Of a stretch of 64,000 bases of DNA, positions 1 through 7,250 are shown piece by piece. The stretch is taken from contig CAYTTC010000003.1 in the NCBI GenBank assembly GCA_964440525.1, forward strand, positions 49,682 to 113,681, written 5' to 3'. The DNA is from DASWJZ01 sp964440525 (GTDB lineage: Bacteria > Pseudomonadota > Alphaproteobacteria > Rhizobiales > Afifellaceae). Every line of letters starts with the position of its first letter. Position 1 is the stretch's first letter. The translations under genes were made by a program, and so were the position numbers. The notes beneath the pieces were generated by a model. The model ran no database searches and was not told the DNA's origin. It saw only the letters and a list, made by a program, of their open reading frames with translations.

Positions 1-1
1 G

Positions 2-64
2 GCGGCGCGCTGCCCGGGCGCGCAGTTCGGATCGATCGAGGTGCGCCCGATCTGGCCCATGTAA
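2..64 (+). CDS. YCII-family (DGPF domain) protein, C-terminal fragment
   Basis: The last 20 codons of a gene that enters from the left edge. The visible end, FGSIEVRPIWPM followed by TAA, is the typical tail of YCII/DGPF-domain proteins. These proteins are commonly encoded directly upstream of ECF42 sigma factors, and a sigma factor of that kind begins 7 bases after this stop. Only the tail is visible, so the identification rests on this ending and on the neighbour. Confidence 0.7.
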   Translation, partial: AARCPGAQFGSIEVRPIWPM

Positions 65-70
65 GTCGCA

Positions 71-1327
71 ATGCCGAGCGAAGACGACCGGGCGCGCGAA
101 ACCGCGGAGACGGTGGCGCGCCGGAGCTATGGCAAGTTGGTCGCCTTCCTCGCGGCGCGGACACGCGACGTCGCCGGCGCCGAGGACGCTTTGTCCGAAG
201 CCTTCGCGGCGGCGCTCGGCGACTGGCCCGCGACGGGTGTGCCCAAAAACCCGGAAGCTTGGCTGCTGACCGTGGCCCGGCGAAAACAAGTCGACGCGGT
301 GCGCCTCCGAAAAACCGGATGGGACGCCTCCGATCATCTGCGCCTGATCGCCGAGGAGGTGGAGGCCGCCGCCGCAAGCAAGGCGGATATTCCCGACGAC
401 CGCCTGCAGCTGATGTTCGCCTGCGCCCACCCGGCGATGGAACAGGCAATCCGCGCGCCGCTGATCCTGCAGACCATCCTCGGCTTCGATGCCGCCAGCA
501 TCGCCTCGGCTTTTCTGGTTTCGCCGACCACGATGGGCCAGCGGCTGGTGCGCGCCAAGGCCAAGATCAGGCAAGCGGGCATTCCTTTTCGCGTGCCGGA
601 GCGATCCGAACTCGGCGAGCGCCTCGAAGCCGTGCTCTCCGCGATCTACGCCGCTTTCTCGGAAGGCTGGTCGGATCCGGCAGGGCTCGAGGCGCGCCGC
701 CGCAATCTTGCGGAGGAGGGGATATGGCTCGGACGGCTGGTCGTCTCGCTCTTGCCGGACGAGCCGGAGGCGCTCGGCCTGCTGGCGTTGATGCTGCATG
801 CCGAAGCGCGACGCGGCGCACGGCGCAACGCGGAGGGCGACTACGTTCCGCTCGCAGATCAGGACCCGACGGCGTGGGATCAGCGCTTGATCGATGAGGC
901 GGAGGCGCTGCTCTTTCGTGCGAGCGCCATGGAGGTGGTCGGCCGCTTCCAGCTCGAAGCCGCGGTGCAGTCGGCGCATGTGGTTCGCAGAGTCACCGGC
1001 CGCACCGACTGGGCGGCGATCGAGGGGCTCTACGATGCACTCTCGGCGTTGACCGGCTCACCCGTGGTGGCGATCAATCGGGCGGTCGCCATCGCTGAGA
1101 CGCGCGGTCCTGCGGCCGGCCTCACGGAGCTCGACGCGCTCGCCGGCGATGCACGGCTCGCCGAATATCAGCCCTATTGGGCGGCGCGCGCCGGACTCTT
1201 GGCGCGCGCGGGCGAAATCGATGCCGCCGACGCGGCCTACCAGATGGCGATCGGGCTTGAATCCGACCCGGCCGTCCGCCGCTTCCTGCAGGGCCGCCGC
1301 GGGAAGCTGCGGCCCTGCGGCGCTTAG
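71..1327 (+). CDS. ECF42-type RNA polymerase sigma factor with TPR-like C-terminal domain
   Basis: Extracytoplasmic-function sigma factor of 418 aa. Region 2 lies near residues 15-80 (AGAEDALSEAF, then NPEAWLLTVARRK). Region 4 lies near residues 110-175, with a helix-turn-helix around SIASAFLVSPTTMGQRLVRA. The long helical C-terminal half (about residues 185-410) is the DUF6596/TPR-like extension that defines the ECF42 group. It presumably directs polymerase to its own operon. No anti-sigma gene is adjacent; in this group the C-terminal extension is thought to control activity instead. It lies 7 bases after a YCII-family gene, the usual ECF42 partner. The ATG at 71 has only a weak ribosome site, consistent with coupling to the upstream gene. 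Its stop overlaps the convergent iolE end by 4 bases. Confidence 0.9.
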   Translation: MPSEDDRARETAETVARRSYGKLVAFLAARTRDVAGAEDALSEAFAAALGDWPATGVPKNPEAWLLTVARRKQVDAVRLRKTGWDASDHLRLIAEEVEAAAASKADIPDDRLQLMFACAHPAMEQAIRAPLILQTILGFDAASIASAFLVSPTTMGQRLVRAKAKIRQAGIPFRVPERSELGERLEAVLSAIYAAFSEGWSDPAGLEARRRNLAEEGIWLGRLVVSLLPDEPEALGLLALMLHAEARRGARRNAEGDYVPLADQDPTAWDQRLIDEAEALLFRASAMEVVGRFQLEAAVQSAHVVRRVTGRTDWAAIEGLYDALSALTGSPVVAINRAVAIAETRGPAAGLTELDALAGDARLAEYQPYWAARAGLLARAGEIDAADAAYQMAIGLESDPAVRRFLQGRRGKLRPCGA

Positions 1328-2229
1328 TCCTCGATGGTGTAGCCGGCTATGTCGAGCGCTTCGCTCAAAGCATCGTGGCCGATCCTGGCGTATTTCAGCG
1401 GGTTCGCCTGCTTCGGGTCCTGCTCCGCCTCGACGACGAACCAGCCTTCGTAGCCGATCTCGGCGGTGAGCCGCGTCACCGCCTTGAACTCGATCATCCC
1501 GTCACCGGGCACGGTGAACACGCCGAGAAGCACCGCATCGAGGAACGACTGGCGGTTCGGATCGATCTTGTCCAAAACCGCGCGGCGCACGTCCTTCGTA
1601 TGCACATGGTTGATGCGCTTGCCGTGACGTCGCGCCATGCGCAGTCCATCGCCGCCGGCAAACGCGATGTGGCCTGTGTCGAAGAGGAGCCCGACCGCCT
1701 CGCCTGAAAAGTTCATCAGGCGATTGACGTCGTCCTCGGTCTCGATCGCCGTCGCCATGTGGTGGTGGAAGGAGAGCGGCACGCGCTCCTGGTGACAGTG
1801 CTCGGCGAAAGTCGTGAGCTTTCGCCCGTAGGCGCGCATCTGCTCGTCGTCGAGGCGAGGGCGCTTCGCGAGCGGCACGTCGCGCTTGTTCTGAACAGTG
1901 CCGGTCGTCTCGCCGTAGACGAGGACCGCGGCGCCGTTCTCGCGAAAAAGCTCGAGCTGCGCATGCGCGCGGTCTTTTTCGGCGGAAAAGTCGTTCTCCA
2001 GCACGCGGCCGGAATACCAGCCCGAGACGAGCTTCAGATCGTGCGCCGCGAGCACCTCTTTCAGCTCGCGTGGAGTCTTAGGAAACTTGCCGCCGGTCTC
2101 GGTGCCCGAAAAGCCCGCTTCGCGGCTTTCCGAAAGGCAGACTTCGAGCGGCGTATCGCCGCCGAGCTCCGGCAAATCATCGTTCGTCCAGGCGATGGGG
2201 GCGATGCCGAGGCGCGCTTTCATCGTCAC
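1324..2229 (-). CDS. iolE: Myo-inosose-2 dehydratase
   Basis: TIM-barrel dehydratase of 301 aa that converts 2-keto-myo-inositol (scyllo-inosose) to 3D-trihydroxycyclohexane-1,2-dione in inositol catabolism. Features seen are an N-terminal GIAPIAWTNDD, HHHMAT near 155-160, DTGH near 184-187 and HVHTKD near 208-213, which carry the expected metal-binding and catalytic residues of the IolE / sugar-phosphate-isomerase fold. Length is normal for IolE. The GTG at 2229 has a GGGGG site six bases upstream; an ATG two codons later is possible. It follows iolD by one base, so the two are cotranscribed. The cytoplasmic product feeds the next step, IolD. Confidence 0.93.
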   Translation of the reverse strand: MTMKARLGIAPIAWTNDDLPELGGDTPLEVCLSESREAGFSGTETGGKFPKTPRELKEVLAAHDLKLVSGWYSGRVLENDFSAEKDRAHAQLELFRENGAAVLVYGETTGTVQNKRDVPLAKRPRLDDEQMRAYGRKLTTFAEHCHQERVPLSFHHHMATAIETEDDVNRLMNFSGEAVGLLFDTGHIAFAGGDGLRMARRHGKRINHVHTKDVRRAVLDKIDPNRQSFLDAVLLGVFTVPGDGMIEFKAVTRLTAEIGYEGWFVVEAEQDPKQANPLKYARIGHDALSEALDIAGYTIED

Positions 2230-2230
2230 T

Positions 2231-4072
2231 TCAGACCCCCACGCGCTGTTTCTTGCGACCCTCGGCCTGTTCCTTCCGCGCCTTCTTCACGGCGGATCGC
2301 TGAGAAACCTCCGGCACGCCGACATCCCACCAGGCGTCGCCCGGCGTCCATTGATAGGCGTCGGTCTTGACCACGATGACGGTGGTGCGGTCGGTGGTCT
2401 TCGCCCAGCGGATCGCGTCTTCGAGGTCGGTCAGGCTCTCGACGGTGCGCGTCTCAGCGCCCATCGACGCCGCGTGCGCGGCGAAGTCGACATCGACCTT
2501 GTTCACGATTTTGCAGTCCTCGATCTGGTTGTTGAAGGAGGGCACGCCCTTGGCGTTCTGCAGCCGGTTGATGACGGCAAAACCGCCATTGTCGCAGAGG
2601 ACGACGATGAGCTTGTGGCCGGTCAGCACCGTCGAATAGATGTCGGAGTTCATCATCAGGTAGGAGCCGTCGCCGATGAAGGCGATCACGTCGCGCTCCT
2701 CGTCGGCCATCCGCGCTCCCCAAGCGCCGGCAATCTCATAGCCCATGCAGGAAAAGCCGAACTCGCAGTCGAATGTGCCGGGCGTCTTCACTTGCCAGTT
2801 CTTGCAGAGCTCGCCGGGGAATCCGCCGGCGGCGGTGAGTGCGAGGTCCGTCGGGGCCGCCACGCGGTTCACGGCGCCGACCACCTGCGCGTAGCTCGGC
2901 ACGTTGGTGTTCGTGGGCCTCGTTGCCTTGTCTACCATAGCGTTCCAGCCGGCATATTCCTTCGCTGCGCGACGCATCCAGGTGGGCTCGGTCTTCCACT
3001 CGCCGAGCGCCGCGCCGAGCTCGACGATCGCTTCCCGCGCGTCCGCGACCACCGAAAGCGCCCGGTGCTTGGTGGCGTCGAAGCGGCCGGCGTTGATCGA
3101 GATGATGCGCGCGTCCGGCGAGAACACAGTCCACGAGCCGGTGGTGAAATCCTGCAGGCGCGTGCCGATCGCAACGACCACGTCGGCCTCGCCGGCGAGC
3201 GCATTCGCCGAGGCCGCGCCGATCACTCCGATCGGCCCGACATTATTCGGATGTTCGTGCACCAGCGATGCGCGCCCGGCGATCGTCTCGGCGACCGGCA
3301 GCCGGTGTTTTTCAGCGAACTCGGTGAGCGCCGCCTCGGCCAGCGAATAGCGGATGCCGCCGCCGGCGATGACGAGCGGCTTCCTCGCCTTCTTCAGGAG
3401 TGCCGCGGCGCGGGCGATTTCACCACGGTCGGGCCGTGCGCGCCGGATGCGATGGATGCGGGTCTCGAAGAACGCTTGCGGATAGTCGAAGGCGAGCTCC
3501 TGCGTGTCCTGGCAGAGGCCGAGGAAGGCGGGGCCGCAATCGGCGGGATCGAGCATGGTGGCAACCGCCTGCGGCAGCGAGGAGATGATCTGCTCCGGAT
3601 GCGTGATGCGGTCCCAGTAGCGGGTGACAGCGCGAAAAGCGTCGTTCACCGTCGTGGTCGGATTATTGAAGTGCTCGACCTGTTGCAGCACCGGGTCGGG
3701 TCGGCGGTTCGCAAAAACGTCGCCGGCGAGGAAGAGGACGGGCAACCGGTTCGCCATGGCGCAGCCTGCCGCCGTGATCATGTTGCCGGCGCCAGGGCCG
3801 ATCGAGCTTGCCGCCACCATGATCTGCCGCCGGCGCTTGGCCTTGGTGAAGCCGATCGCCGCGAGCGCCATCGACTGCTCGTTCTGCCCGCGCCAGGTAG
3901 GGAATTCGTCCTTCACGGCTTCCAGCGCCTCGGACAGGCAGGTGACGTTGCCGTGGCCAAAAATGGCGAACACGCCGGGAAAGAGCGGGACGATATCGCC
4001 GTCGATTTCGGTCTTCTGGGCGATCAGGTAGCGGACCAGGGCTTGCGCCATGGTCAAGCGGACCGTCTTCAT
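2231..4072 (-). CDS. iolD: 3D-(3,5/4)-trihydroxycyclohexane-1,2-dione acylhydrolase
   Basis: Thiamine-diphosphate enzyme of 613 aa that hydrolytically opens the inositol-derived ring to 5-deoxy-glucuronate. It has the three-part ThDP fold: an N-terminal pyrimidine-binding domain (GVFAIFGHGNV near 30-40, GPGAGN near 90), a central domain, and a C-terminal pyrophosphate domain with a GDGSYLMMN metal-binding motif near 464. The ATG at 4072 has a GGAGG site five bases upstream. It is the first gene of a two-gene iolD-iolE unit. iolB, iolC and iolG are not adjacent, although a Gfo/Idh dehydrogenase of the IolG superfamily lies 1.7 kb away. A 7-base inverted repeat upstream (4105-4111 / 4133-4139) may be regulatory. 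Confidence 0.94.
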   Translation of the reverse strand: MKTVRLTMAQALVRYLIAQKTEIDGDIVPLFPGVFAIFGHGNVTCLSEALEAVKDEFPTWRGQNEQSMALAAIGFTKAKRRRQIMVAASSIGPGAGNMITAAGCAMANRLPVLFLAGDVFANRRPDPVLQQVEHFNNPTTTVNDAFRAVTRYWDRITHPEQIISSLPQAVATMLDPADCGPAFLGLCQDTQELAFDYPQAFFETRIHRIRRARPDRGEIARAAALLKKARKPLVIAGGGIRYSLAEAALTEFAEKHRLPVAETIAGRASLVHEHPNNVGPIGVIGAASANALAGEADVVVAIGTRLQDFTTGSWTVFSPDARIISINAGRFDATKHRALSVVADAREAIVELGAALGEWKTEPTWMRRAAKEYAGWNAMVDKATRPTNTNVPSYAQVVGAVNRVAAPTDLALTAAGGFPGELCKNWQVKTPGTFDCEFGFSCMGYEIAGAWGARMADEERDVIAFIGDGSYLMMNSDIYSTVLTGHKLIVVLCDNGGFAVINRLQNAKGVPSFNNQIEDCKIVNKVDVDFAAHAASMGAETRTVESLTDLEDAIRWAKTTDRTTVIVVKTDAYQWTPGDAWWDVGVPEVSQRSAVKKARKEQAEGRKKQRVGV

Positions 4073-4104
4073 AACTTCCTCCCCGCACTCGGCGATTTTC
4101 TTTT

Positions 4105-4139
4105 CTAGCCAATCCGATGGCGCTTCGCGAGATGGCTAG
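4105..4139. promoter_or_regulatory. Inverted repeat CTAGCCA / TGGCTAG upstream of iolD
   Basis: CTAGCCA at 4105-4111 is repeated inverted at 4133-4139 with a 21-base spacer, 33 bases upstream of the iolD start, in the divergent region shared with the toxin-antitoxin pair. It could be an operator for an inositol-responsive regulator. That role is inference from position only. Confidence 0.3.
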
Positions 4140-4173
4140 GCATCATCACCAGCTATTGATTTGTCCGGTGATC

Positions 4174-4188
4174 TTCCGTACATCGGAA
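4174..4188. promoter_or_regulatory. Candidate autoregulatory operator of the toxin-antitoxin pair
   Basis: A perfect inverted repeat, TTCCG-TACAT-CGGAA, ends 15 bases before the antitoxin ATG at 4204. It overlaps a plausible promoter (TTGATT at 4156-4161, a GTACAT-like -10 at 4178-4183). DUF1778 antitoxins bind such palindromes through their ribbon-helix-helix to repress their own operon, so this is the likely operator. No experimental support is visible in the sequence. Confidence 0.4.
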
Positions 4189-4203
4189 AAACGAGGTGCT
4201 CCG

Positions 4204-4536
4204 ATGACGACGAAGGCCAAGCTGAAGACGGCGCCGAAACGCGCGACGAAGCCGGTGAAGGCGAAGCGCCGCTCGCTCCGGATCGAGGCGCGCATCACGC
4301 CGGAAAATCTCGCCGTCATCAAGCGCGCGGCCGAGATCCAGGGCCGATCGGTGAGCGATTTTCTCGTGACCGCGGCACAGGATGCTGCGCACCGCGCGAT
4401 CGAGGAGACGCAGATCATCCGGCTTTCGGTGGAACAGCATCGGCAAATCATGGAAGCGATCGCGAACCCGCCGCCACTCGCGCCGGCGATGGAGAGGGCG
4501 ATTGAGCGGCATCGGCGCCTCGTCGGAGAACCGTGA
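4204..4536 (+). CDS. DUF1778 ribbon-helix-helix antitoxin (TacA-like)
   Basis: Protein of 110 aa with a basic N-terminus and a ribbon-helix-helix segment (RSLRIEARITPENLAVIKRAA, about residues 23-43, then GRSVSDFLVTAA). This is the DUF1778 signature of antitoxins that neutralise GNAT toxins and repress their own promoter. The C-terminal tail (about residues 65-110), rich in Pro and Arg, is the expected toxin-wrapping region. The ATG at 4204 was chosen over an upstream in-frame ATG at 4117 because an AGGTG site precedes it and the family starts here. Its stop overlaps the toxin GTG (GTGA overlap at 4533), so the two are translationally coupled. Confidence 0.9.
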   Translation: MTTKAKLKTAPKRATKPVKAKRRSLRIEARITPENLAVIKRAAEIQGRSVSDFLVTAAQDAAHRAIEETQIIRLSVEQHRQIMEAIANPPPLAPAMERAIERHRRLVGEP

Positions 4537-5042
4537 CCGATCGTTTCCTCATCGAGGAACTCCGGCCGGAGCATGATCGGCGTGGGTTTGCGAGCGGTGT
4601 CGAAGCTCTCGATCGCTATCTTGCCGAGCACGTGAGCCAAGACGTCCGCCGCAACGTCGCGTCCTGCTATGTCGCACGCCTCCCCGAGAGCACGCGGATT
4701 CTCGGGTACTACACCATCGCGATGGCGGGCACTTCGCTTGAGGAACTCCCGGCCGAGGCGGCGAAGAGGCTGCCGAAGTATTCCTCGATTCCCGCTGCTA
4801 GGATCGGCCGCCTCGCGGTCGACCTGAGCGTTCGCGGTCAGGGCTTGGGAAGTACGCTGCTATTGAACGCCGTTGCACGGGCCATTCGATCCGACATTGC
4901 GGTCTTCGCCATCATTGTTGAAGCCAAGGACGAAACGGCCGCGGCATTCTACCGACACCACGGTTTCGAACCGCTTGTTGGAGAAAGGCTTCGGTTGTTC
5001 CTTCCGGTGGCCGAAGCGGCGCGCCGCCTCCGCCTCACATGA
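4533..5042 (+). CDS. GNAT-family acetyltransferase toxin (TacT-like)
   Basis: GNAT enzyme of 169 aa that partners the preceding DUF1778 antitoxin. Known members (TacT, AtaT) block translation by acetylating the amino group of charged tRNAs with acetyl-CoA. The acetyl-CoA loop is RGQGLGS at 101-107, and a Tyr at position 140 in FYRHHGF matches the catalytic Tyr of TacT. Length is typical. It starts at a GTG overlapping the antitoxin stop by 4 bases. With operator, antitoxin and toxin all intact, the module looks functional. The tRNA target cannot be read from sequence. Confidence 0.9.
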   Translation: MTDRFLIEELRPEHDRRGFASGVEALDRYLAEHVSQDVRRNVASCYVARLPESTRILGYYTIAMAGTSLEELPAEAAKRLPKYSSIPAARIGRLAVDLSVRGQGLGSTLLLNAVARAIRSDIAVFAIIVEAKDETAAAFYRHHGFEPLVGERLRLFLPVAEAARRLRLT

Positions 5043-5189
5043 ATGGAGGAAGTACGGGAGCGAATGAGGACAGTATGCTCGGTTCGCCCGGCCGCGTCGG
5101 CGTCGCGCCGATTTGCCTCGCAGAAGAGAGATTGCGTGGTGGCGATGCGGGCATCTTGGGCGATGCCCGCCACTCGTTGCCCGTCGGAC

Positions 5190-5640
5190 TCAGGCCGCCT
5201 TCGATCTGGCGGCACCCGAAGCGGGGCTCGCGGGGGCCGTCCGCACCCAGGAACCGACCTGCCGCATGCGGTCGAAATAGGCGTTGATGCTCGGATAGGG
5301 CGCAAAGTCGAACGGAACGGCTCCCCGGTAGCCTTCGAAGGGGAGCATCGAATAATCAGCAATCGTAATCCCGTCGCCCACCATAAATTGGCGCCCTGCG
5401 AGATGGTGTTCGAGCACGGGCGCAAAGCGCGCGATCGGCTCCCGCCGTGACGACGAGCGCGTCGTCGGCGGGGCCGAGGTTCAGCCTGGGCTTCGCGACC
5501 GTCTCGAACGCGAGCGTGCCGAATGCTCTGTTGAAATGCGCCAGCTCCCAGCACTGCCAGCGCACCGCTTCTGCGCGCCTCTGCGGATCGCGCGGGAACA
5601 GCGTATCGCTCTCCGCCTTGTCCGCGAGATGCTACGCCGC
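5190..5640 (-). pseudogene. Decayed glutathione S-transferase
   Basis: Remnant of a GST read on the minus strand. The middle portion HLADKAESDTLFPRD... through FNRAFGTLAFETVAKP lies at about 5445-5635. The C-terminal domain EPIARFAPVLEHHLAGRQF...ITIADYSMLPFEGYRGAVPF lies at 5190 to about 5445. The two halves are in different frames, joined by a one-base shift near 5440-5450. A TAG interrupts the first half just before HLADKA, and the N-terminal thioredoxin-like domain with the glutathione site cannot be found upstream. An N-terminal deletion plus a stop plus a frameshift argue for a real pseudogene rather than a sequencing error. Confidence 0.75.
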
Positions 5641-5737
5641 CGAAGGCGCGGAGGTGATCATCCCGGGCTGAACGGGCCTTCCGCATTGCTGATGGCGAGC
5701 ACAGTCCACTAAAAGACGCTCCAGATACTCGGGAGCG

Positions 5738-6874
5738 ATGTTCATCATGGTAAGCAAGCCCGGCCGCCTCGGCGTCGGCCTCGTCGGGAGCGGCTTCATG
5801 GGCCGCGCGCATGCGTTTGCCTTCAACGCCGTGTCGCAGATCTTCGATCTACCGTTGAAGCCCGACCTCGCCGTCCTTGCCGACCAAAGCAAGGACATCG
5901 CCGAGGAGGCCGCGCGGCGGCTTGGTTTCGCCAAGGCGGTGGCGGACTGGCGGCTCCTGGTCGAGAATCCGGCGGTCGATGTGGTTTCGATCACCACCCC
6001 GAACCATCTCCATAAGCCGATCGCGATTGCGGCGCTCAAGGCCGGGAAGGCTGTCTATTGCGAGAAGCCGCTTGCCACGACGCTCGCGGACGCGAAGGAA
6101 ATGGCGGAGGCAGCGCGCGCTTCCGGGCGCGTGACTCTCGTCGGCTTCAACTATTTGAAGAACCCGATCATCGGCCTTGCCCGCGAGATCGTCCGCTCCG
6201 GCGAGATCGGCGAATTGATTGCCTTCCGCGGCATCCACGCCGAGGACTACATGGTCGATCCGGCCGCGCCGCACAGCTTTCGCACCGATCCCGTCGGCGG
6301 CGGCGTGCTTATGGATCTCGGCAGCCACATCATCTCGCTCGCCCGCCATCTGGTCGGGCCGATCGATGAGGTCTCGGCGGCGACCGGCACCGTCCACAAG
6401 GCTCGTCCGTCCGCCGAGGGGCCGAAGCCGGTGACCGTCGACGATCACAGCCACGTCGTCGCGCGGTTCGCGAATGGCGTGCTCGGCACCATCACCGCGA
6501 GCTGGGTGACGACGGGGCGAAAGATGCAGCTCGAGTTCGAGCTCGTCGGCACGCGCGGCTCGATCGTCTTCAGCGCGGAGCGTTTCAACGAGCTTCATCT
6601 CTTTTCCGCCAACGAGAGGAAGGAACGTCAGGGTTTCAAGACGCTGCTGGCGGGGCCCGATACGCCGCCCTACGGAAACTTCTGCCCGGCCCCCGGCCAT
6701 CAGCTCGGCTTCAACGATTTGAAGACCATCGAGGTCGCGCATCTTATCCAGGCGATCGCCGGAACGGAGAAGGCCTATCCGGATTTCTCCGACGCCTACG
6801 AAATCCAGCGGGTCGTCACCGCGGCGATCCGCTCCGCGCGAGAAAAGGCCTGGGTGCGGGTCGACAGCTGCTGA
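5738..6874 (+). CDS. Gfo/Idh/MocA family NAD(P)-dependent oxidoreductase
   Basis: Dehydrogenase of 378 aa. It has an N-terminal Rossmann domain (GLVGSGFMG at 14-22) and the family motif EKPLA at 109-113, whose Lys is catalytic, followed by the alpha/beta C-terminal domain. These enzymes oxidise a hydroxyl of sugars or cyclitols with NAD(P)+. It closely resembles the oxidoreductase at 51594-52781 (shared YCEKPLA, RGFKTLLAG and an IEVAHLI/IEVHDLI tail), so both probably act on related substrates. It is monocistronic, 1.7 kb from iolD-iolE. An inositol-dehydrogenase-like role is possible but not shown. The start could be the ATG at 5738 or the one at 5747; GGGAG lies at 5730-5734. Confidence 0.88.
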   Translation: MFIMVSKPGRLGVGLVGSGFMGRAHAFAFNAVSQIFDLPLKPDLAVLADQSKDIAEEAARRLGFAKAVADWRLLVENPAVDVVSITTPNHLHKPIAIAALKAGKAVYCEKPLATTLADAKEMAEAARASGRVTLVGFNYLKNPIIGLAREIVRSGEIGELIAFRGIHAEDYMVDPAAPHSFRTDPVGGGVLMDLGSHIISLARHLVGPIDEVSAATGTVHKARPSAEGPKPVTVDDHSHVVARFANGVLGTITASWVTTGRKMQLEFELVGTRGSIVFSAERFNELHLFSANERKERQGFKTLLAGPDTPPYGNFCPAPGHQLGFNDLKTIEVAHLIQAIAGTEKAYPDFSDAYEIQRVVTAAIRSAREKAWVRVDSC

Positions 6875-7250
6875 TCGCTGACAATCGCCCTTTTTCACTG
6901 CCCGGCGGCGGACGGCCGCCCAGGCCGACAGCGGAACAATCGCGTCTGACGCCCTCGCCAGATTGGCAAGCTGTTTGCATTTCGCATTCCGAGGGCGGCG
7001 CGGCGCCGGCATTCGCGTCCCGGCGCTCGTCGACCAGCTCGACGGCGCCGCCCTCCCCAACAACGGCTCCACTCGAGCTTTTTGCGCGCTCGCCGCTGCG
7101 AATCGAAGAGCGCAAGCGCCTGCCTCTCAAGGCGCGTGCTCGCGCCATGCGATCTGCCCTGCTCAAAGGATAGGCACGTTGCGCATGAGATTAGGGCGTG
7201 ACCAGATATGCGGCAGTCTTTAACCTTCCGGCAGGGGGCATCGGAGTGCC
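6875..7250. other. Intergenic region before the ATP-grasp module
   Basis: 376 bases with no convincing gene; the open frames here lack ribosome sites and have Arg/Ala/Ser-rich shadow composition. A 6-bp hairpin GGCGGC...GCCGCC lies at 6904-6920, about 30 bases after the upstream stop, and may help terminate transcription. The promoter of the downstream operon should lie in the last 100 bases, but no clear -35/-10 pair could be assigned. Confidence 0.4.

Noticed and set aside
2087..4108. A 673-codon open frame on the plus strand opposite iolD and iolE
   Set aside because: It mirrors two well-supported enzymes on the other strand; composition is His/Arg/Gly-rich without family motifs, as expected for an antisense frame in GC-rich DNA.
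6963..7223. A small plus-strand gene before the ATP-grasp module
   Set aside because: No ribosome site, no family features, Arg/Ala/Ser-rich as in random GC-rich frames.
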